Shown: piece after piece, positions 1 to 8,566 of the stretch | Layout of the letters: every line of letters starts with the position of its first letter | Position numbering within the stretch: the stretch's first letter is position 1 | Source of the DNA: JACMLD01 sp963705285 | GTDB lineage: Bacteria > Bacteroidota > Bacteroidia > Chitinophagales > Chitinophagaceae | DNA: 64,000 nt | NCBI GenBank assembly: GCA_963705285.1 | Contig: OY970066.1 | Location: forward strand, 3,038,001-3,102,000 | Reading direction: 5' to 3' | The notes under the pieces: generated by a model | Databases searched by the model: none | The model's input: the letters and a program-made list of their open reading frames with translations, nothing else | What the model was told of the DNA's origin: nothing | Translations under genes and position numbers: made by a program

Positions 1-103
1 TTTCAGGCGGGGAGACGGGGTGCTGATTACAGCAGGAAGATAATTTCCTTATGTAGCCAGTTCGCTGCCTTTCACCCGAAAGCGTTCAAACTAAATCATT
101 GTG

Positions 104-279
104 ATACGGCAGGTCTTCTGACTTTCCCGCTTTCTGAAGCCTTCCCGTGCAGCCAGCACAATACCTGCAACTGGCAAAACATAGTGGCTTGGATTTTTTT
201 CAGAAAACTGGCACCGGGGTGCCTGGGGATTTACAGCTACGGGGATAGTTCCGGATTTTCGCCGGATTCCCTTTTAATT
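104..279 (-). promoter_or_regulatory. Cobalamin (B12) riboswitch
   Basis: Read on the minus strand, this stretch shows the conserved blocks of the adenosylcobalamin riboswitch in order: GGGAATCCGGCGAAAATCCGG, then ACTATCCCCGTAGCTGTAA, then GCCACTATG, and finally GGGAAGGCTTCAG followed by a B12 box ending in AGAAGACCTGCCG. Such RNAs bind a B12 coenzyme and shut off the gene behind them, usually B12 uptake (BtuB) or B12 biosynthesis, or a B12-independent isozyme. Transcription runs towards position 1, and the remaining 100 bases hold no obvious start codon context, so the controlled gene lies outside the window. The GCCACT and B12 box matches make the call secure; the regulated gene is unknown. 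Confidence 0.9.
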
Positions 280-302
280 CCGTAATAAAGAATCTATTAC
301 GG
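280..302. promoter_or_regulatory. Perfect 8-bp palindrome at the 5' edge of the riboswitch
   Basis: CCGTAATA and TATTACGG are exact inverted arms separated by 7 bases, and sit directly upstream of the riboswitch on the minus strand. This could be an operator near the promoter or a hairpin at the start of the leader. It is outside the conserved riboswitch core. Confidence 0.4.
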
Positions 303-673
303 CAACCATAATCACAGCACAACATTACTAATCAATATTAAATTAATGTGAAGGATTTATGCACCAGTTGTTAAAAACTTACGGGAGCTGTATTGGCTGC
401 GGGTTTGCGGCCATTTTGCCACAATGTGAACAAAAAAATTTTATTTTTCTGATCAGGGAGTTAAGCCCTGTACCAGAGCCCGCTGCGCCCGTAACCTGTT
501 GCTGTTTAAGGGGCTGGAATACTTGCTAATTATTTCTCTGCACGAATGATACGCCGGGGTTACGATAGCAGTTGTTGAAGCAAAATGGTGCCAATTTTCT
601 GAAATAGTGGAATAGGTGGAAGCCGCAGATTTTCGTACTACGGTTACTCATTAACGTTATCGTACCCATTTTT
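303..673. other. Intergenic stretch with no recognisable gene
   Basis: AT-rich sequence between the riboswitch and the lipase gene. It should hold the promoter of the riboswitch transcript (minus strand), but I see no clear TTG / TAnnTTTG pair. A short minus-strand reading frame at 526-810 overlaps the lipase end and looks like a chance frame. Confidence 0.5.
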
Positions 674-1801
674 TTATGGCAATGCCTGTGCACCGGTATC
701 GGGCAGTTTATCTGCCAGGTACAGATACGGCGGATGAAAATGATGTGGAAAAAGGTTGGTGGTACTTTCAGGAAATAGGTTGAAATAGGCGCTGTCTGCC
801 AAAAGAACAATAGTATTACCTGCTCTCACATAATGATTGCTCTTGTAATAGGTGGGTGGTATAAAACCAGGCAATGATTTCTTCACCGCCTTGGATACCA
901 TTTTGCCCAGGTAATTCTGGTACCTGCGTTGTGCTGCTTTGGTGGGATTGTCTAACCGGCTGTAAGCATACCGCAGCGCAATGTTCTTGGGAAACTTCAT
1001 TTTATTGATCATCTTTTTGGCACTAAGAAAAGGATTGCTGTTGTTATAATCGCTGGTGGTTTGGATAGACATGGGTGTTTCAGGTACCCAATCTGCGGAG
1101 TTGACCACATTATATGCCCAGCCATACTGTGTCATGGCTTCATACTCATAAGCAAAATATAAATTGCCTGGTTTGGGGCCGGCGCTGCAATAAGTTTTGA
1201 AACGGATATCGGTTGGCAGTGTGTGCTGCTGCTGCAGGTTGTACAGGTAAGCAGTAAGTAAAAATGCAATTGCTCCACCCTGGCTGTGACCCATAATAAT
1301 CATATCTTTTATACCGGCTTTATAGGAGCTGTCAATTTTAGGCAGTATGTCTTTCGATAAAAAAGCCATGCTCACCAGCCAGCCGATATGTACAGCAGCC
1401 CGGGGGTTGTTTGCCAACTGGTAACTGAAGTTTTCTTTGTCGCTAATCTGCAGTTGACCTTTGGCGGGTACCATGGCCGCATAGAAATTTCCCAGCCAGC
1501 TTACTGATTCTGCCGTGGTGCCGCGCAGGCTAATGACCGCCACGTTAGATGAGTCGACCCATAAGTCCCAGAGATTGCCCAGTCCCATCACAGTTGATTG
1601 ATACAACATGCGGAAACGCTGTGGTGCAGCTATTGCTTCATAATATTTGGGCGCTGCGGTTGTTCTGGCAGATACTTTCAATAACTCAATATATTCCTGC
1701 TTATCAAAACCGGGATGCAACTTTTGTGCGTTTGAACTGCCAGCGAGTATAAGAAGCGCAAGAAGCAATAGAACTACGGTGTTTTGCAAACTGGATGCCA
1801 T
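674..1801 (-). CDS. Exported class-3 lipase-family protein
   Basis: A 375-residue alpha/beta hydrolase of the fungal lipase (Lipase_3) type, expected to cleave acylglycerols or related esters outside the cytoplasm. Residues 1-25 form a signal peptide (hydrophobic LLLLALLILAGSS, cleavage near AQK). The nucleophile elbow GHSQG lies at 171-175 with Ser173 as catalytic residue, preceded by a hydrophobic strand; an SLRGTT motif near 91-96 resembles the oxyanion/lid strand of this family; Asp in NSADWVPE (about 238) and His in SNHYV are candidates for the rest of the triad. The gene is the last of three co-directional minus-strand genes with exported products, next to an outer-membrane phospholipase, which suggests a lipid-degradation theme. 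Substrate is not predictable. Confidence 0.8.
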   Translation of the reverse strand: MASSLQNTVVLLLLALLILAGSSNAQKLHPGFDKQEYIELLKVSARTTAAPKYYEAIAAPQRFRMLYQSTVMGLGNLWDLWVDSSNVAVISLRGTTAESVSWLGNFYAAMVPAKGQLQISDKENFSYQLANNPRAAVHIGWLVSMAFLSKDILPKIDSSYKAGIKDMIIMGHSQGGAIAFLLTAYLYNLQQQHTLPTDIRFKTYCSAGPKPGNLYFAYEYEAMTQYGWAYNVVNSADWVPETPMSIQTTSDYNNSNPFLSAKKMINKMKFPKNIALRYAYSRLDNPTKAAQRRYQNYLGKMVSKAVKKSLPGFIPPTYYKSNHYVRAGNTIVLLADSAYFNLFPESTTNLFPHHFHPPYLYLADKLPDTGAQALP

Positions 1802-1856
1802 GGTGTTTTAATTAAAGGGGGATGTATAACGGTGTAGTATAAGTGATGCTGATTGC

Positions 1857-2312
1857 CTAGGGTTGAATACCAAATAAAATTTCTCGGTTCCTTAACCAGA
1901 TCGCCTGGTCGGTCAGCTTATCTGACCGCCTGGCAAAATGAAGACTTCCGAGGTTGAGTGCAATAGCAGAGCCGGTTAATATATTGCCCAGCGTAGCATT
2001 GTTTTTTCTTACCACAATGCCTGTTACCAGTGCGCCAACGCCTGTTACAGAAAGCACGCCGCCCCAGATACGGTCTGCTTTTGCCTTGCGGTAAAGTTGT
2101 TTGGTATTATACGTGGTAAATTCATTTTTTAATGTCCGGTAACTAATTTTCGTATTTCCTTTGTAATAAAATCTGCCCACGGTATGCAGGGTGGCATTGT
2201 CGTAGATCTGCATGTGCTGGTCGGTAGTTTGGGCAACCGTGTTTGTTGTAAAGCCTACGCTCAATAGCAGTAGCATTAAAAGCAACTGATAGGAGGGTGA
2301 TGTCTTTTTCAT
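1857..2312 (-). CDS. Hypothetical exported membrane protein
   Basis: A 151-residue protein that I do not recognise. It begins with a signal peptide (LLLMLLLLSVGF, cleavage near VAQ at about residue 28). After a soluble stretch of about 55 residues there are two glycine-rich hydrophobic segments (about 85-103 and 107-123) separated by the short polar linker RKNNATLG, so the mature protein may be a small hairpin membrane protein. It lies 55 bp before the lipase gene and 36 bp after the phospholipase gene on the same strand, so the three are likely co-transcribed. No catalytic motif is visible. Confidence 0.6.
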   Translation of the reverse strand: MKKTSPSYQLLLMLLLLSVGFTTNTVAQTTDQHMQIYDNATLHTVGRFYYKGNTKISYRTLKNEFTTYNTKQLYRKAKADRIWGGVLSVTGVGALVTGIVVRKNNATLGNILTGSAIALNLGSLHFARRSDKLTDQAIWLRNREILFGIQP

Positions 2313-2348
2313 ATTATGTAGTTTAAGGATTCCGTAGTAAATGAACCG

Positions 2349-3299
2349 TCACCACTCTACCAGCGATACACTCACGCCAATAGTAGTTTGCCGGTGATTG
2401 TAATCAATCAACGTTTCGCCATACCCGTCGGAAACCTGTAGCAGGCCTTTGAAGTTGCCCGAGATAGGGAACACCCAATTGGCCTGGATACTGCCCCTGC
2501 CCCAGGTATTGGTAAACTTCAATGAATGCGTGCTCACTACGGAAACCTGGTGTCTGCCAAATGACCTGATAACCGTTACATCACCGCAACCAATATAATC
2601 GGTAATGTCTGGGTTCTCATCGTCTTTATCGGGCAACCTGAACCATGGACGTATATACAATTGCCAGTTTTTTCTTTCAAGGCCTGCATGCAGGATCACA
2701 CGGTTCCAGCTGCGTGATAAAGGCAGGGTTCTTCCGTTCGACTGGTGGTTCAGCGCAATGCCGAGCATGCGTGTATTAAAACCAAATAGTGAAAAACGCG
2801 TGGCAAAATTGAGGATGAGTTCGGGCTCATAATTTAATTCACGAAACGGGCGCGACAGTGTTTCATTGTAAATCTGCCAGTGGGCTTTTTGCGTGTAGGC
2901 TATCCACAGATCGCCATGGCCCCAGAAAATGCCCCGTAAGGCTTTTGTTTTCAGGCTGAGTTGAAATTTTGCTTCGTAATGATTATATGCAACGGGAAAC
3001 GGCAGGCTGTAAGATGGGTTACCGCTTTTCGGCTGTGTATTAGGGTTATCAGACCAGCGGCCGGCGGTTATATAAATGGGCTTGTAAGGGGTGATGATAA
3101 ATGTTTTCTTTCGGTAAGCGGAATCCAGTTCCCATCGTTCTACCATGGATTGTCGGTAGGTTTCTTTTTTGAAAATGTCATCCGCCTGTGCAATCGCAGC
3201 AACGTTGTGTAGCAGAAGGATCACAAGAATAAGGCCGGGTAGTAAGATAAATGAACGAGAGGGTGGTTTACATAATTGTTTTATTGGTTGAACGATCAT
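2349..3299 (-). CDS. pldA: Outer-membrane phospholipase A (OMPLA-like)
   Basis: A 316-residue outer-membrane beta-barrel enzyme of the PldA family, which hydrolyses phospholipids that reach the outer leaflet of the outer membrane. A hydrophobic signal segment covers residues 17-37. The family signature NHQSNG is at 184-189, giving catalytic His185 and Ser187, and the third catalytic residue is Asn199 in SRSWNR, the same spacing as in E. coli OMPLA. Alternating hydrophobic/aromatic strands continue to the C-terminal VSVSLVEW, a typical barrel end. Length is close to the family norm. It is the first gene of a probable three-gene minus-strand unit ending with a lipase, so lipid turnover in the envelope is the likely theme. 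Confidence 0.9.
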   Translation of the reverse strand: MIVQPIKQLCKPPSRSFILLPGLILVILLLHNVAAIAQADDIFKKETYRQSMVERWELDSAYRKKTFIITPYKPIYITAGRWSDNPNTQPKSGNPSYSLPFPVAYNHYEAKFQLSLKTKALRGIFWGHGDLWIAYTQKAHWQIYNETLSRPFRELNYEPELILNFATRFSLFGFNTRMLGIALNHQSNGRTLPLSRSWNRVILHAGLERKNWQLYIRPWFRLPDKDDENPDITDYIGCGDVTVIRSFGRHQVSVVSTHSLKFTNTWGRGSIQANWVFPISGNFKGLLQVSDGYGETLIDYNHRQTTIGVSVSLVEW

Positions 3300-3546
3300 G
3301 AATTTTCAGTTGGCAGTCGCCGCATTTACATGGTTACATGCAATGGTGCGCTGGTTGTTTGGTTAAGGACCCTATTCTAAAGGTAGTTTTTTTTGCAATA
3401 CATTGCATACCGTGCCGCATTTGCGAAAATATTTTAGTGGAGTGTAAATGATAAAGGGTAGGGATATACGTTAGCGAACGTACAATGTGATTTGCTTTTT
3501 TTGTGAATGTGTTGCTGCTGATGCTGCTTGTAAATGCCTGAATGGA

Positions 3547-5301
3547 TTAGACTGTTAGCGGTCTTCTTTCACCCACCTGCTGGCGCCACATAGCATAGTA
3601 CAATCCTTTTTGCAACAGCAGTTCATCGTGTGAACCGGTCTCAGTAATCTTTCCTTTTTCCAGTACATAAATCACATCTGCATGCATGATGGTAGACAGC
3701 CGGTGGGCAATCAGTATGGTAATTTGCTCCCTGTTGGCAGAAATAGTGCGGATGGTATTGGTAATATCTTCTTCGGTGAGCGAATCGAGCGCTGACGTTG
3801 CTTCATCAAAAATAAGCAGCCTGGGATGCCGCAACAACGCACGCGCAATAGACAGCCGCTGTTTTTCGCCGCCCGATAATTTCATACCACCTTCGCCCAG
3901 TATAGTATTGATGCCGTTAGACGACCGGCTGATCAGGTAATCGCAGGACGCTTTGTGCAGTGCATCCATTATTTCTGCATCGGTGGCGTCTGGTTTTACA
4001 AATAATAAGTTCTCTTTAATAGTACCTGCATACAATTGTGTATCCTGCGTAACGAAGCCAATCTGCCGGCGCAGTACATTGTACCTGATGCGCGATGCAG
4101 GTTCTTCATTGAAATAAATTTCGCCTGCAACGGGTTTGTATAAACCCACCAGCAATTTTACCAATGTAGATTTGCCCGACCCGGAAGGTCCTACAAAAGC
4201 AATGGTTTCGCCGGTTTGCACCCTGAATGAGATGCGATCCATTGCATTGTACGCAGCGGTTTTATGGTGAAACACCACATCCTGAAAGCGGATGTTCTGC
4301 AACGCACCAATCTCGGCAGGGTCATCGGGTCTTTGTTCAATGGGTTTGTGCATCAGCTGGTCAAAGTTGGCGATGGAGGCTTCCACTTCCCGGTAGCTGA
4401 GAATGATATTGCCCAGGTCTTGCAGCGGGCCAAAAATAGACGTGGAAATAAATTGCATAGTAATCAGTTCACCGGTGCTCAGTACTTTCCTGAAAATTAG
4501 CCAGAGCAGAATAAACAGAATTGATTGCTTCAACAGGCTGAGCGTGGTGCCTTGCATAAATGTAAGGGCCCTTACTTTTTTTACTTTCACCATTTCCAGT
4601 TCAAAAATCTTGAGCGTTTGTTCGCGCAGGCGCCTGATTTCGGGAAACGTTAGACCCAGGCTTTTCACTAGTTCAATGTTTCGGAGCGATTCTGTGATAA
4701 CGCCCGACATTTTATTGGTCTCCCTGTTAATAGAACGTTGCGTGGTTTTTATTTTCTTACTTAAAAGACCTGTTAGCGATCCGAGTACGAGAATACCAAT
4801 GACAAATACAGGTATCAGCATCCAGTTTTTGGTAATGGAGTACCAGATGAGAAAACCAATGCCTACAACAGACGAAAATAAAATATTAATAAACGAGTTA
4901 ATGAACTGTTGCGTATCTGACCTCACTTTCTGTAGTACAGACAATGTTTCGCCGCTACGTTGTTCTTCAAATTCCTGGAAGCTTAAACGAAGGGTTTGTT
5001 TTAATCCTTCATTAAAAAGCTGCATCCCAAATTGCTGTACTGCAAGTCGGGTATAATATTCCTGGAAGGCTTTGGCAACGCGCGCCAGCAAAGCCACCAC
5101 AATGGCTACGCTCAGCCACCACAATACACCTTTTACCAGTTCATTTTCTGATCGGTTGCCCGGTTGGGTGGCATACTCATCAATGATCTTACCAAAAATA
5201 AGTGGGTCTACCAGGCTCAAAAGCTGACTAATACCGGCCAGTACCAGCGATATAGTGATCAACCATTGCTGTGGTTGCAAATACTTCCAGAGAATCTTCA
5301 T
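3547..5301 (-). CDS. ABC exporter, fused membrane and ATPase domains (MsbA-like)
   Basis: A 584-residue half-transporter. Residues 1-310 form the type-1 exporter membrane domain with about six hydrophobic helices; residues 330-575 form the ATPase. Walker A GPSGSGKS is at 371-378, the Q-loop Gln at about 419, the ABC signature LSGGEKQR at 475-482, Walker B LLIFDE at 495-500, and the switch His follows in IAHRLST. It works as a homodimer or with another half in the inner membrane; MsbA-type lipid flippases and multidrug exporters share this layout, and substrate cannot be read from sequence. The gene stands alone, with 250 bp of sequence without genes to its left and an insertion sequence to its right. 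Confidence 0.9.
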   Translation of the reverse strand: MKILWKYLQPQQWLITISLVLAGISQLLSLVDPLIFGKIIDEYATQPGNRSENELVKGVLWWLSVAIVVALLARVAKAFQEYYTRLAVQQFGMQLFNEGLKQTLRLSFQEFEEQRSGETLSVLQKVRSDTQQFINSFINILFSSVVGIGFLIWYSITKNWMLIPVFVIGILVLGSLTGLLSKKIKTTQRSINRETNKMSGVITESLRNIELVKSLGLTFPEIRRLREQTLKIFELEMVKVKKVRALTFMQGTTLSLLKQSILFILLWLIFRKVLSTGELITMQFISTSIFGPLQDLGNIILSYREVEASIANFDQLMHKPIEQRPDDPAEIGALQNIRFQDVVFHHKTAAYNAMDRISFRVQTGETIAFVGPSGSGKSTLVKLLVGLYKPVAGEIYFNEEPASRIRYNVLRRQIGFVTQDTQLYAGTIKENLLFVKPDATDAEIMDALHKASCDYLISRSSNGINTILGEGGMKLSGGEKQRLSIARALLRHPRLLIFDEATSALDSLTEEDITNTIRTISANREQITILIAHRLSTIMHADVIYVLEKGKITETGSHDELLLQKGLYYAMWRQQVGERRPLTV

Positions 5302-5350
5302 GTGAAAGGGAAGTTACAAAAAACAGGCCGGGTAAGATTATAGAGAAAGT

Positions 5351-5378
5351 CAAAAGTCAAAAGTTGAAATTCAAAACA
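5351..5378. repeat. Heptamer array CAAAAGT
   Basis: Four 7-bp units (CAAAAGT, CAAAAGT, TGAAATT, CAAAACA) directly before the left end of the insertion sequence. The same heptamer occurs near 30.3 kb and 33.15 kb. The insertion sequence seems to have landed in or beside this array. Confidence 0.7.
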
Positions 5379-6363
5379 GAATTAGGTAGAATAAGCGCTT
5401 AATGTTTTTAGTATTGGATAAGGATGCGGATTTATGTGTAGCATTCTTTTGATCAATACCTCAAATATTTTCTTGCGACCGTTTCTATTGTTGAACCGAT
5501 AACTGTATTCATTGCAGTATGCAAAAAAGTGGTCATTAGAACATTTGTGGTGTATTCCTCGCATCCAGCTTTTGAAAAGCATGATTTGAATATGCAGTTC
5601 TTTGAAATTTCTTCCTTTTAATGACCTTATTTGCGTGATGTCCATTTCCGTGCTTAAAGTTTTGTAAGGTTGATAGTCATCGGTTCTTATTTTAGCTGAT
5701 GCCGACACCCCTTTTTTCAGGGCATATCGTAAAGTGTCAGCTTTGCAATTTTCTATCGGGTTCATAAATATATTGCCGACTTTTCCATTACCCAGCAGTT
5801 CAAGGGCTATTAACGCGGCTTTTTTTTTATCAATTTTTCGGCCGTGCTGCCCCTTATTTCTGGCCCCGAGAATGAACTCGTCAACATCAACATTGTTTTG
5901 TAACGCAGCGGCTTCACTCATTGCTAACTGCACTTTGCGCTTAAACAGCCAGGCAGTTTTCTGCTGAACGCCCACCTCACCCGCCAGTTCTACTGTAGAC
6001 ATCCCTTTCTTTTTGGTGGTAAGGCGAAACAGCATGTGAAACGCTTTTAATAACGGTAAACGGATGTCATGAAAAAGCGTGTTTGCCGTCACACTTTCAT
6101 CATATCCGCACTGCTGGCATCTGCGATGAAATCCTGTTTTACCTTTTATATATTTCTCGCACCCACAGTGCTTGCATTGGTAGCCGAATTTCCATTTATG
6201 GTCATCCAAATAACGCAAACAAGATTCGTTATCAGGAAAACAACGCGCAAATTCTATTGCGTTAATACCTTGAAACATACCTAATATATTTAGCATGAAA
6301 ATACTACAATATTTAGTTACAACAAAGCATTACCTTTACGAAGAGCTTAATATGCCTAATTCT
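5378..6363 (-). mobile_element. IS1595-like insertion sequence, complete
   Basis: The transposase gene is bounded by imperfect inverted repeats: positions 5379-5400 (GAATTAGGTAGAATAAGCGCTT) and the complement of 6341-6362 agree at 18 of 22 positions, and the match extends one base outward at each end. AATTCAAAA occurs just outside both ends (5368-5376 and 6364-6372), which could be the target duplication of about 8 bp expected for this family, although one extra base lies on the left and this sequence is common in local AT-rich repeats. Total length of about 986 bp fits small IS1595 members. The transposase stop codon lies inside the left inverted repeat. Confidence 0.75.
5382..6296 (-). CDS. 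IS1595-family transposase (ISXO2-like)
   Basis: A 304-residue transposase. The N-terminal zinc ribbon has Cys41, Cys44, Cys60 and Cys63 (CKHCG and CQQCG). A helix-turn-helix-like stretch follows (STVELAGEVGVQQKTAWLFK, about 100-119). The DDE-type catalytic domain contains VDVDEF (Asp139), KIRTDDY (Asp206/207) and a final acidic residue in YCNEYSYRFNNR (Glu263), preceded by the family-typical FKSWMRGIHH block. All blocks are present and no frameshift is seen, so the element may still be active. The frame ends within the element's own inverted repeat, a compact arrangement. The same-strand neighbour is an unrelated ABC transporter. Confidence 0.88.
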   Translation of the reverse strand: MLNILGMFQGINAIEFARCFPDNESCLRYLDDHKWKFGYQCKHCGCEKYIKGKTGFHRRCQQCGYDESVTANTLFHDIRLPLLKAFHMLFRLTTKKKGMSTVELAGEVGVQQKTAWLFKRKVQLAMSEAAALQNNVDVDEFILGARNKGQHGRKIDKKKAALIALELLGNGKVGNIFMNPIENCKADTLRYALKKGVSASAKIRTDDYQPYKTLSTEMDITQIRSLKGRNFKELHIQIMLFKSWMRGIHHKCSNDHFFAYCNEYSYRFNNRNGRKKIFEVLIKRMLHINPHPYPILKTLSAYST

Positions 6364-6388
6364 AATTCAAAATAGCAGCGTGGTAGCT

Positions 6389-6544
6389 GTTCCGAAGGAA
6401 CAATTTATGGGTAGTAGAAGGTATGGTTGATCGATAAGTTCCGGAGGAACGCGTTATGCAAACGACCGGCATGAGCATAATGCGGTCCTACAGACCTCTG
6501 CGTTACTTAGCAACGCATAAATCCATAAACTGTTCCTCCGGAAC
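6389..6544. repeat. REP-like cluster of GTTCC..GGAAC dyads
   Basis: Three short near-palindromes occur here: GTTCCGAAGGAAC at 6389-6401, GTTCCGGAGGAAC at 6438-6450 and GTTCCTCCGGAAC at 6532-6544, the last two being reverse complements of one another. Between them GCGTTATGC / GCATAATGC and related words also repeat in inverted form. The arrangement resembles repetitive extragenic palindromes that are spread through a genome by a RAYT transposase. No gene is visible from 6363 to 6621. Confidence 0.55.
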
Positions 6545-6621
6545 AATGCCGTTAATGATCAGAGATAGCAGATTGGAGAATTCAAATGTAGATTTTACCT
6601 TCATCATTCAAAATAATTGCC

Positions 6622-7671
6622 TCACCGTTGTGCAACTGGCGCCTCTACCTTGTGTTTATGCGGCTGATAGTATTTTTGCATGAACTGCTTTTTATTATCG
6701 GTATATTCTGTAACAGCGCCAATCATACTCAGAAATTTGATATAATACCAGGCAAAATCTACCTGGTAAGATAAAAAACCGGAGCGTGCACTCTTGGGAT
6801 ACAGGTGATGATTATTGTGCCACTCGCCCGCCACAATGCCCGGCCAAAGCTGATTAATAGACATGTCTTTGCGGTTGTAATCTGTATGATCCTGCCGCTT
6901 ATCTTTTCCCTTGCCATGGCCTTCATAATTAAATGTACGCACACCTACCGCCCAAACACCGGCAGCACCAAACAACGCACACGCCAAACCCGGGCCACCA
7001 ATTATATAAAATATAAAAAACCAGAAACACCAGTTAAGTAGTACACCACCAATCGTACGCCAGGGGTTAGCCAATGAGCTCCATTGCTGGTATTGCGCAT
7101 AAGTATTGGATATCTGCCCTGTATGTTTCATCAGATGCACACAACGGTTATAGCTTTGCGCATCCATGGTTCTGCTGATAGGCTGGTGATTAACATCGGC
7201 CAAAAAACAATACAAAAAACCGCCGGTTGCATTATACGGATCACCCGGCTCATCTGATTTGGCATGATGCACGTGGTGAGAAATCACATAAATTTCTTCA
7301 GGTATAATTTTAAGCGTGATATTTTGCGTAACAAAACGCCAGAAGTTATTACGGAATTTAAACGCCCTGTGTGTACAATAACGGTGATACCATACAGTGC
7401 CATGAGAGCCCATAATGACCATGCTGTACACAAATGCTATGATGAGCAGTTTGATGCTGAAGAATTTAATAATAAAAAGCGAAAGAAAAACACCTAATGC
7501 TGCCACCATCATCCAACTCGTAAATGACAACCAGTTTTTTTTGTCTTTAAATACATTAAGCCGCTTGAAGAATTCATTAAAAATTGCCCCCGGACTTGGC
7601 TTCGACAAATTGCCCGCTGCGTCTTTCCATCCGTAGGAAGGTGGCTCCAAAACACTGTCAATAAATGGCAT
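6622..7671 (-). CDS. Acyl-CoA (delta-9 type) fatty acid desaturase
   Basis: A 349-residue membrane di-iron desaturase that inserts a double bond in fatty acyl chains. The three histidine boxes of the stearoyl-CoA desaturase class are present: HRYCTH at 96-101, HHVHH at 132-136 and HNNHH at 285-289. Paired hydrophobic helices occur at about 50-90 and about 190-235, giving the usual four-helix topology with the boxes on the cytoplasmic side. The box HNNHH with the preceding EW is typical of the OLE1/SCD class rather than of the DesK-regulated phospholipid desaturases. The gene is solitary, with 240 bp of AT-rich upstream sequence, and could respond to temperature as desaturases often do, but no operator is recognised. 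Confidence 0.9.
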   Translation of the reverse strand: MPFIDSVLEPPSYGWKDAAGNLSKPSPGAIFNEFFKRLNVFKDKKNWLSFTSWMMVAALGVFLSLFIIKFFSIKLLIIAFVYSMVIMGSHGTVWYHRYCTHRAFKFRNNFWRFVTQNITLKIIPEEIYVISHHVHHAKSDEPGDPYNATGGFLYCFLADVNHQPISRTMDAQSYNRCVHLMKHTGQISNTYAQYQQWSSLANPWRTIGGVLLNWCFWFFIFYIIGGPGLACALFGAAGVWAVGVRTFNYEGHGKGKDKRQDHTDYNRKDMSINQLWPGIVAGEWHNNHHLYPKSARSGFLSYQVDFAWYYIKFLSMIGAVTEYTDNKKQFMQKYYQPHKHKVEAPVAQR

Positions 7672-7910
7672 GCAAAACTTATTAGGTTAGTAAAGAAAGT
7701 AGTAACCTGCATAAGGTAAGCATATTACCCAGTATAATCGCTTTATGTAGAAGAAAAGTGCGTTACAAGTCAACTATTCCGACACACCACTGACTATTTA
7801 ACGATTTTGCCCACTTTTGATGGCATGAATGCTACAGCGTTATCGACTTTGCTCATCAATCAGCACGGTCATAACCCGCTTATAACCAAAAACTACAAAC
7901 TAAAAACTGT

Positions 7911-8387
7911 TTAGCTTCTTGCAGCCTTTTCCAAATCAGCAATAATAATCTTATCCATCTGCATCATTGCCTGCATCACTTTAGCAGAAACCCCGGGTTC
8001 TTTGCTACCCATTAACTCACCCAATGCCGCAGGAATAATCTGCCACGACAAACCGAATTTGTCTTTCAACCATCCACATCTTGATTTTACGCCGCCTTCA
8101 GAAAGTTTTTCCCAAAACATATCCACTTCCTCCTGTGTAGTACAGTCTACATAAAATGATACTGCCTCCGTAAAAGGAAACATGGGGCCACCGTTCAATG
8201 CCATAAATTTTTGACCTTCCAATTCAAACGATGCCGACATTACAGAGCCTTTTGGTGCCATGCCATTATCGCCCCAGCGCTGATGTATTTCAAATTTGGC
8301 ATTATTAAAAATACCGGCATAAAAATTCATAGCTTCTTCTGCATTGTTGTTGAACCATAAGAACGGGGTAATTTTCTGTTTGCTCAT
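7911..8387 (-). CDS. VOC-superfamily protein, PhnB-like
   Basis: A 158-residue protein of the vicinal oxygen chelate superfamily, in the group annotated as PhnB-like or 3-dmu-9_3-mt domain. The typical opening KITPFLWFNNNAEEAMNFY is at 4-22, followed by a beta-hairpin region (GSVMSASFELEGQKFMALNG) and the second half TEAVSFYVDC...EEVDMFWEKL, then SRCGWLKDKFGLSWQIIP, which is strongly typical. Members of this group have been given many names but their chemistry is mostly unknown. The gene is on the minus strand between the desaturase and a DNA repair gene, each with its own spacing. A short heptamer run (AAAAACT) lies just beyond its end near 7887-7908. Confidence 0.85.
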   Translation of the reverse strand: MSKQKITPFLWFNNNAEEAMNFYAGIFNNAKFEIHQRWGDNGMAPKGSVMSASFELEGQKFMALNGGPMFPFTEAVSFYVDCTTQEEVDMFWEKLSEGGVKSRCGWLKDKFGLSWQIIPAALGELMGSKEPGVSAKVMQAMMQMDKIIIADLEKAARS

Positions 8388-8566
8388 ACTAAATCTTTTT
8401 TTCTGTTGATGGATTGTATGCCTGCGTTTCTATTACTGCAGCGCGTTAACTAGAAATGTTTCACCAGCGTGTTGGTACCATTAAAACATTTGCTGTATCA
8501 AAAGTAGTTTGCCGTGTTGGATTGTATCAGGTGCAGTTGCGACATTTACCGGGCGCAAAACGCCAT

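Noticed and set aside
526..810. A 94-aa minus-strand frame at the lipase end
   Set aside because: It overlaps the lipase coding end in another frame and is rich in Cys, His and Phe without a motif.
4403..5056. A 217-aa plus-strand frame opposite the ABC transporter
   Set aside because: Antisense to a clear ABC exporter with intact motifs; Ser/Ile/Arg-rich shadow composition.
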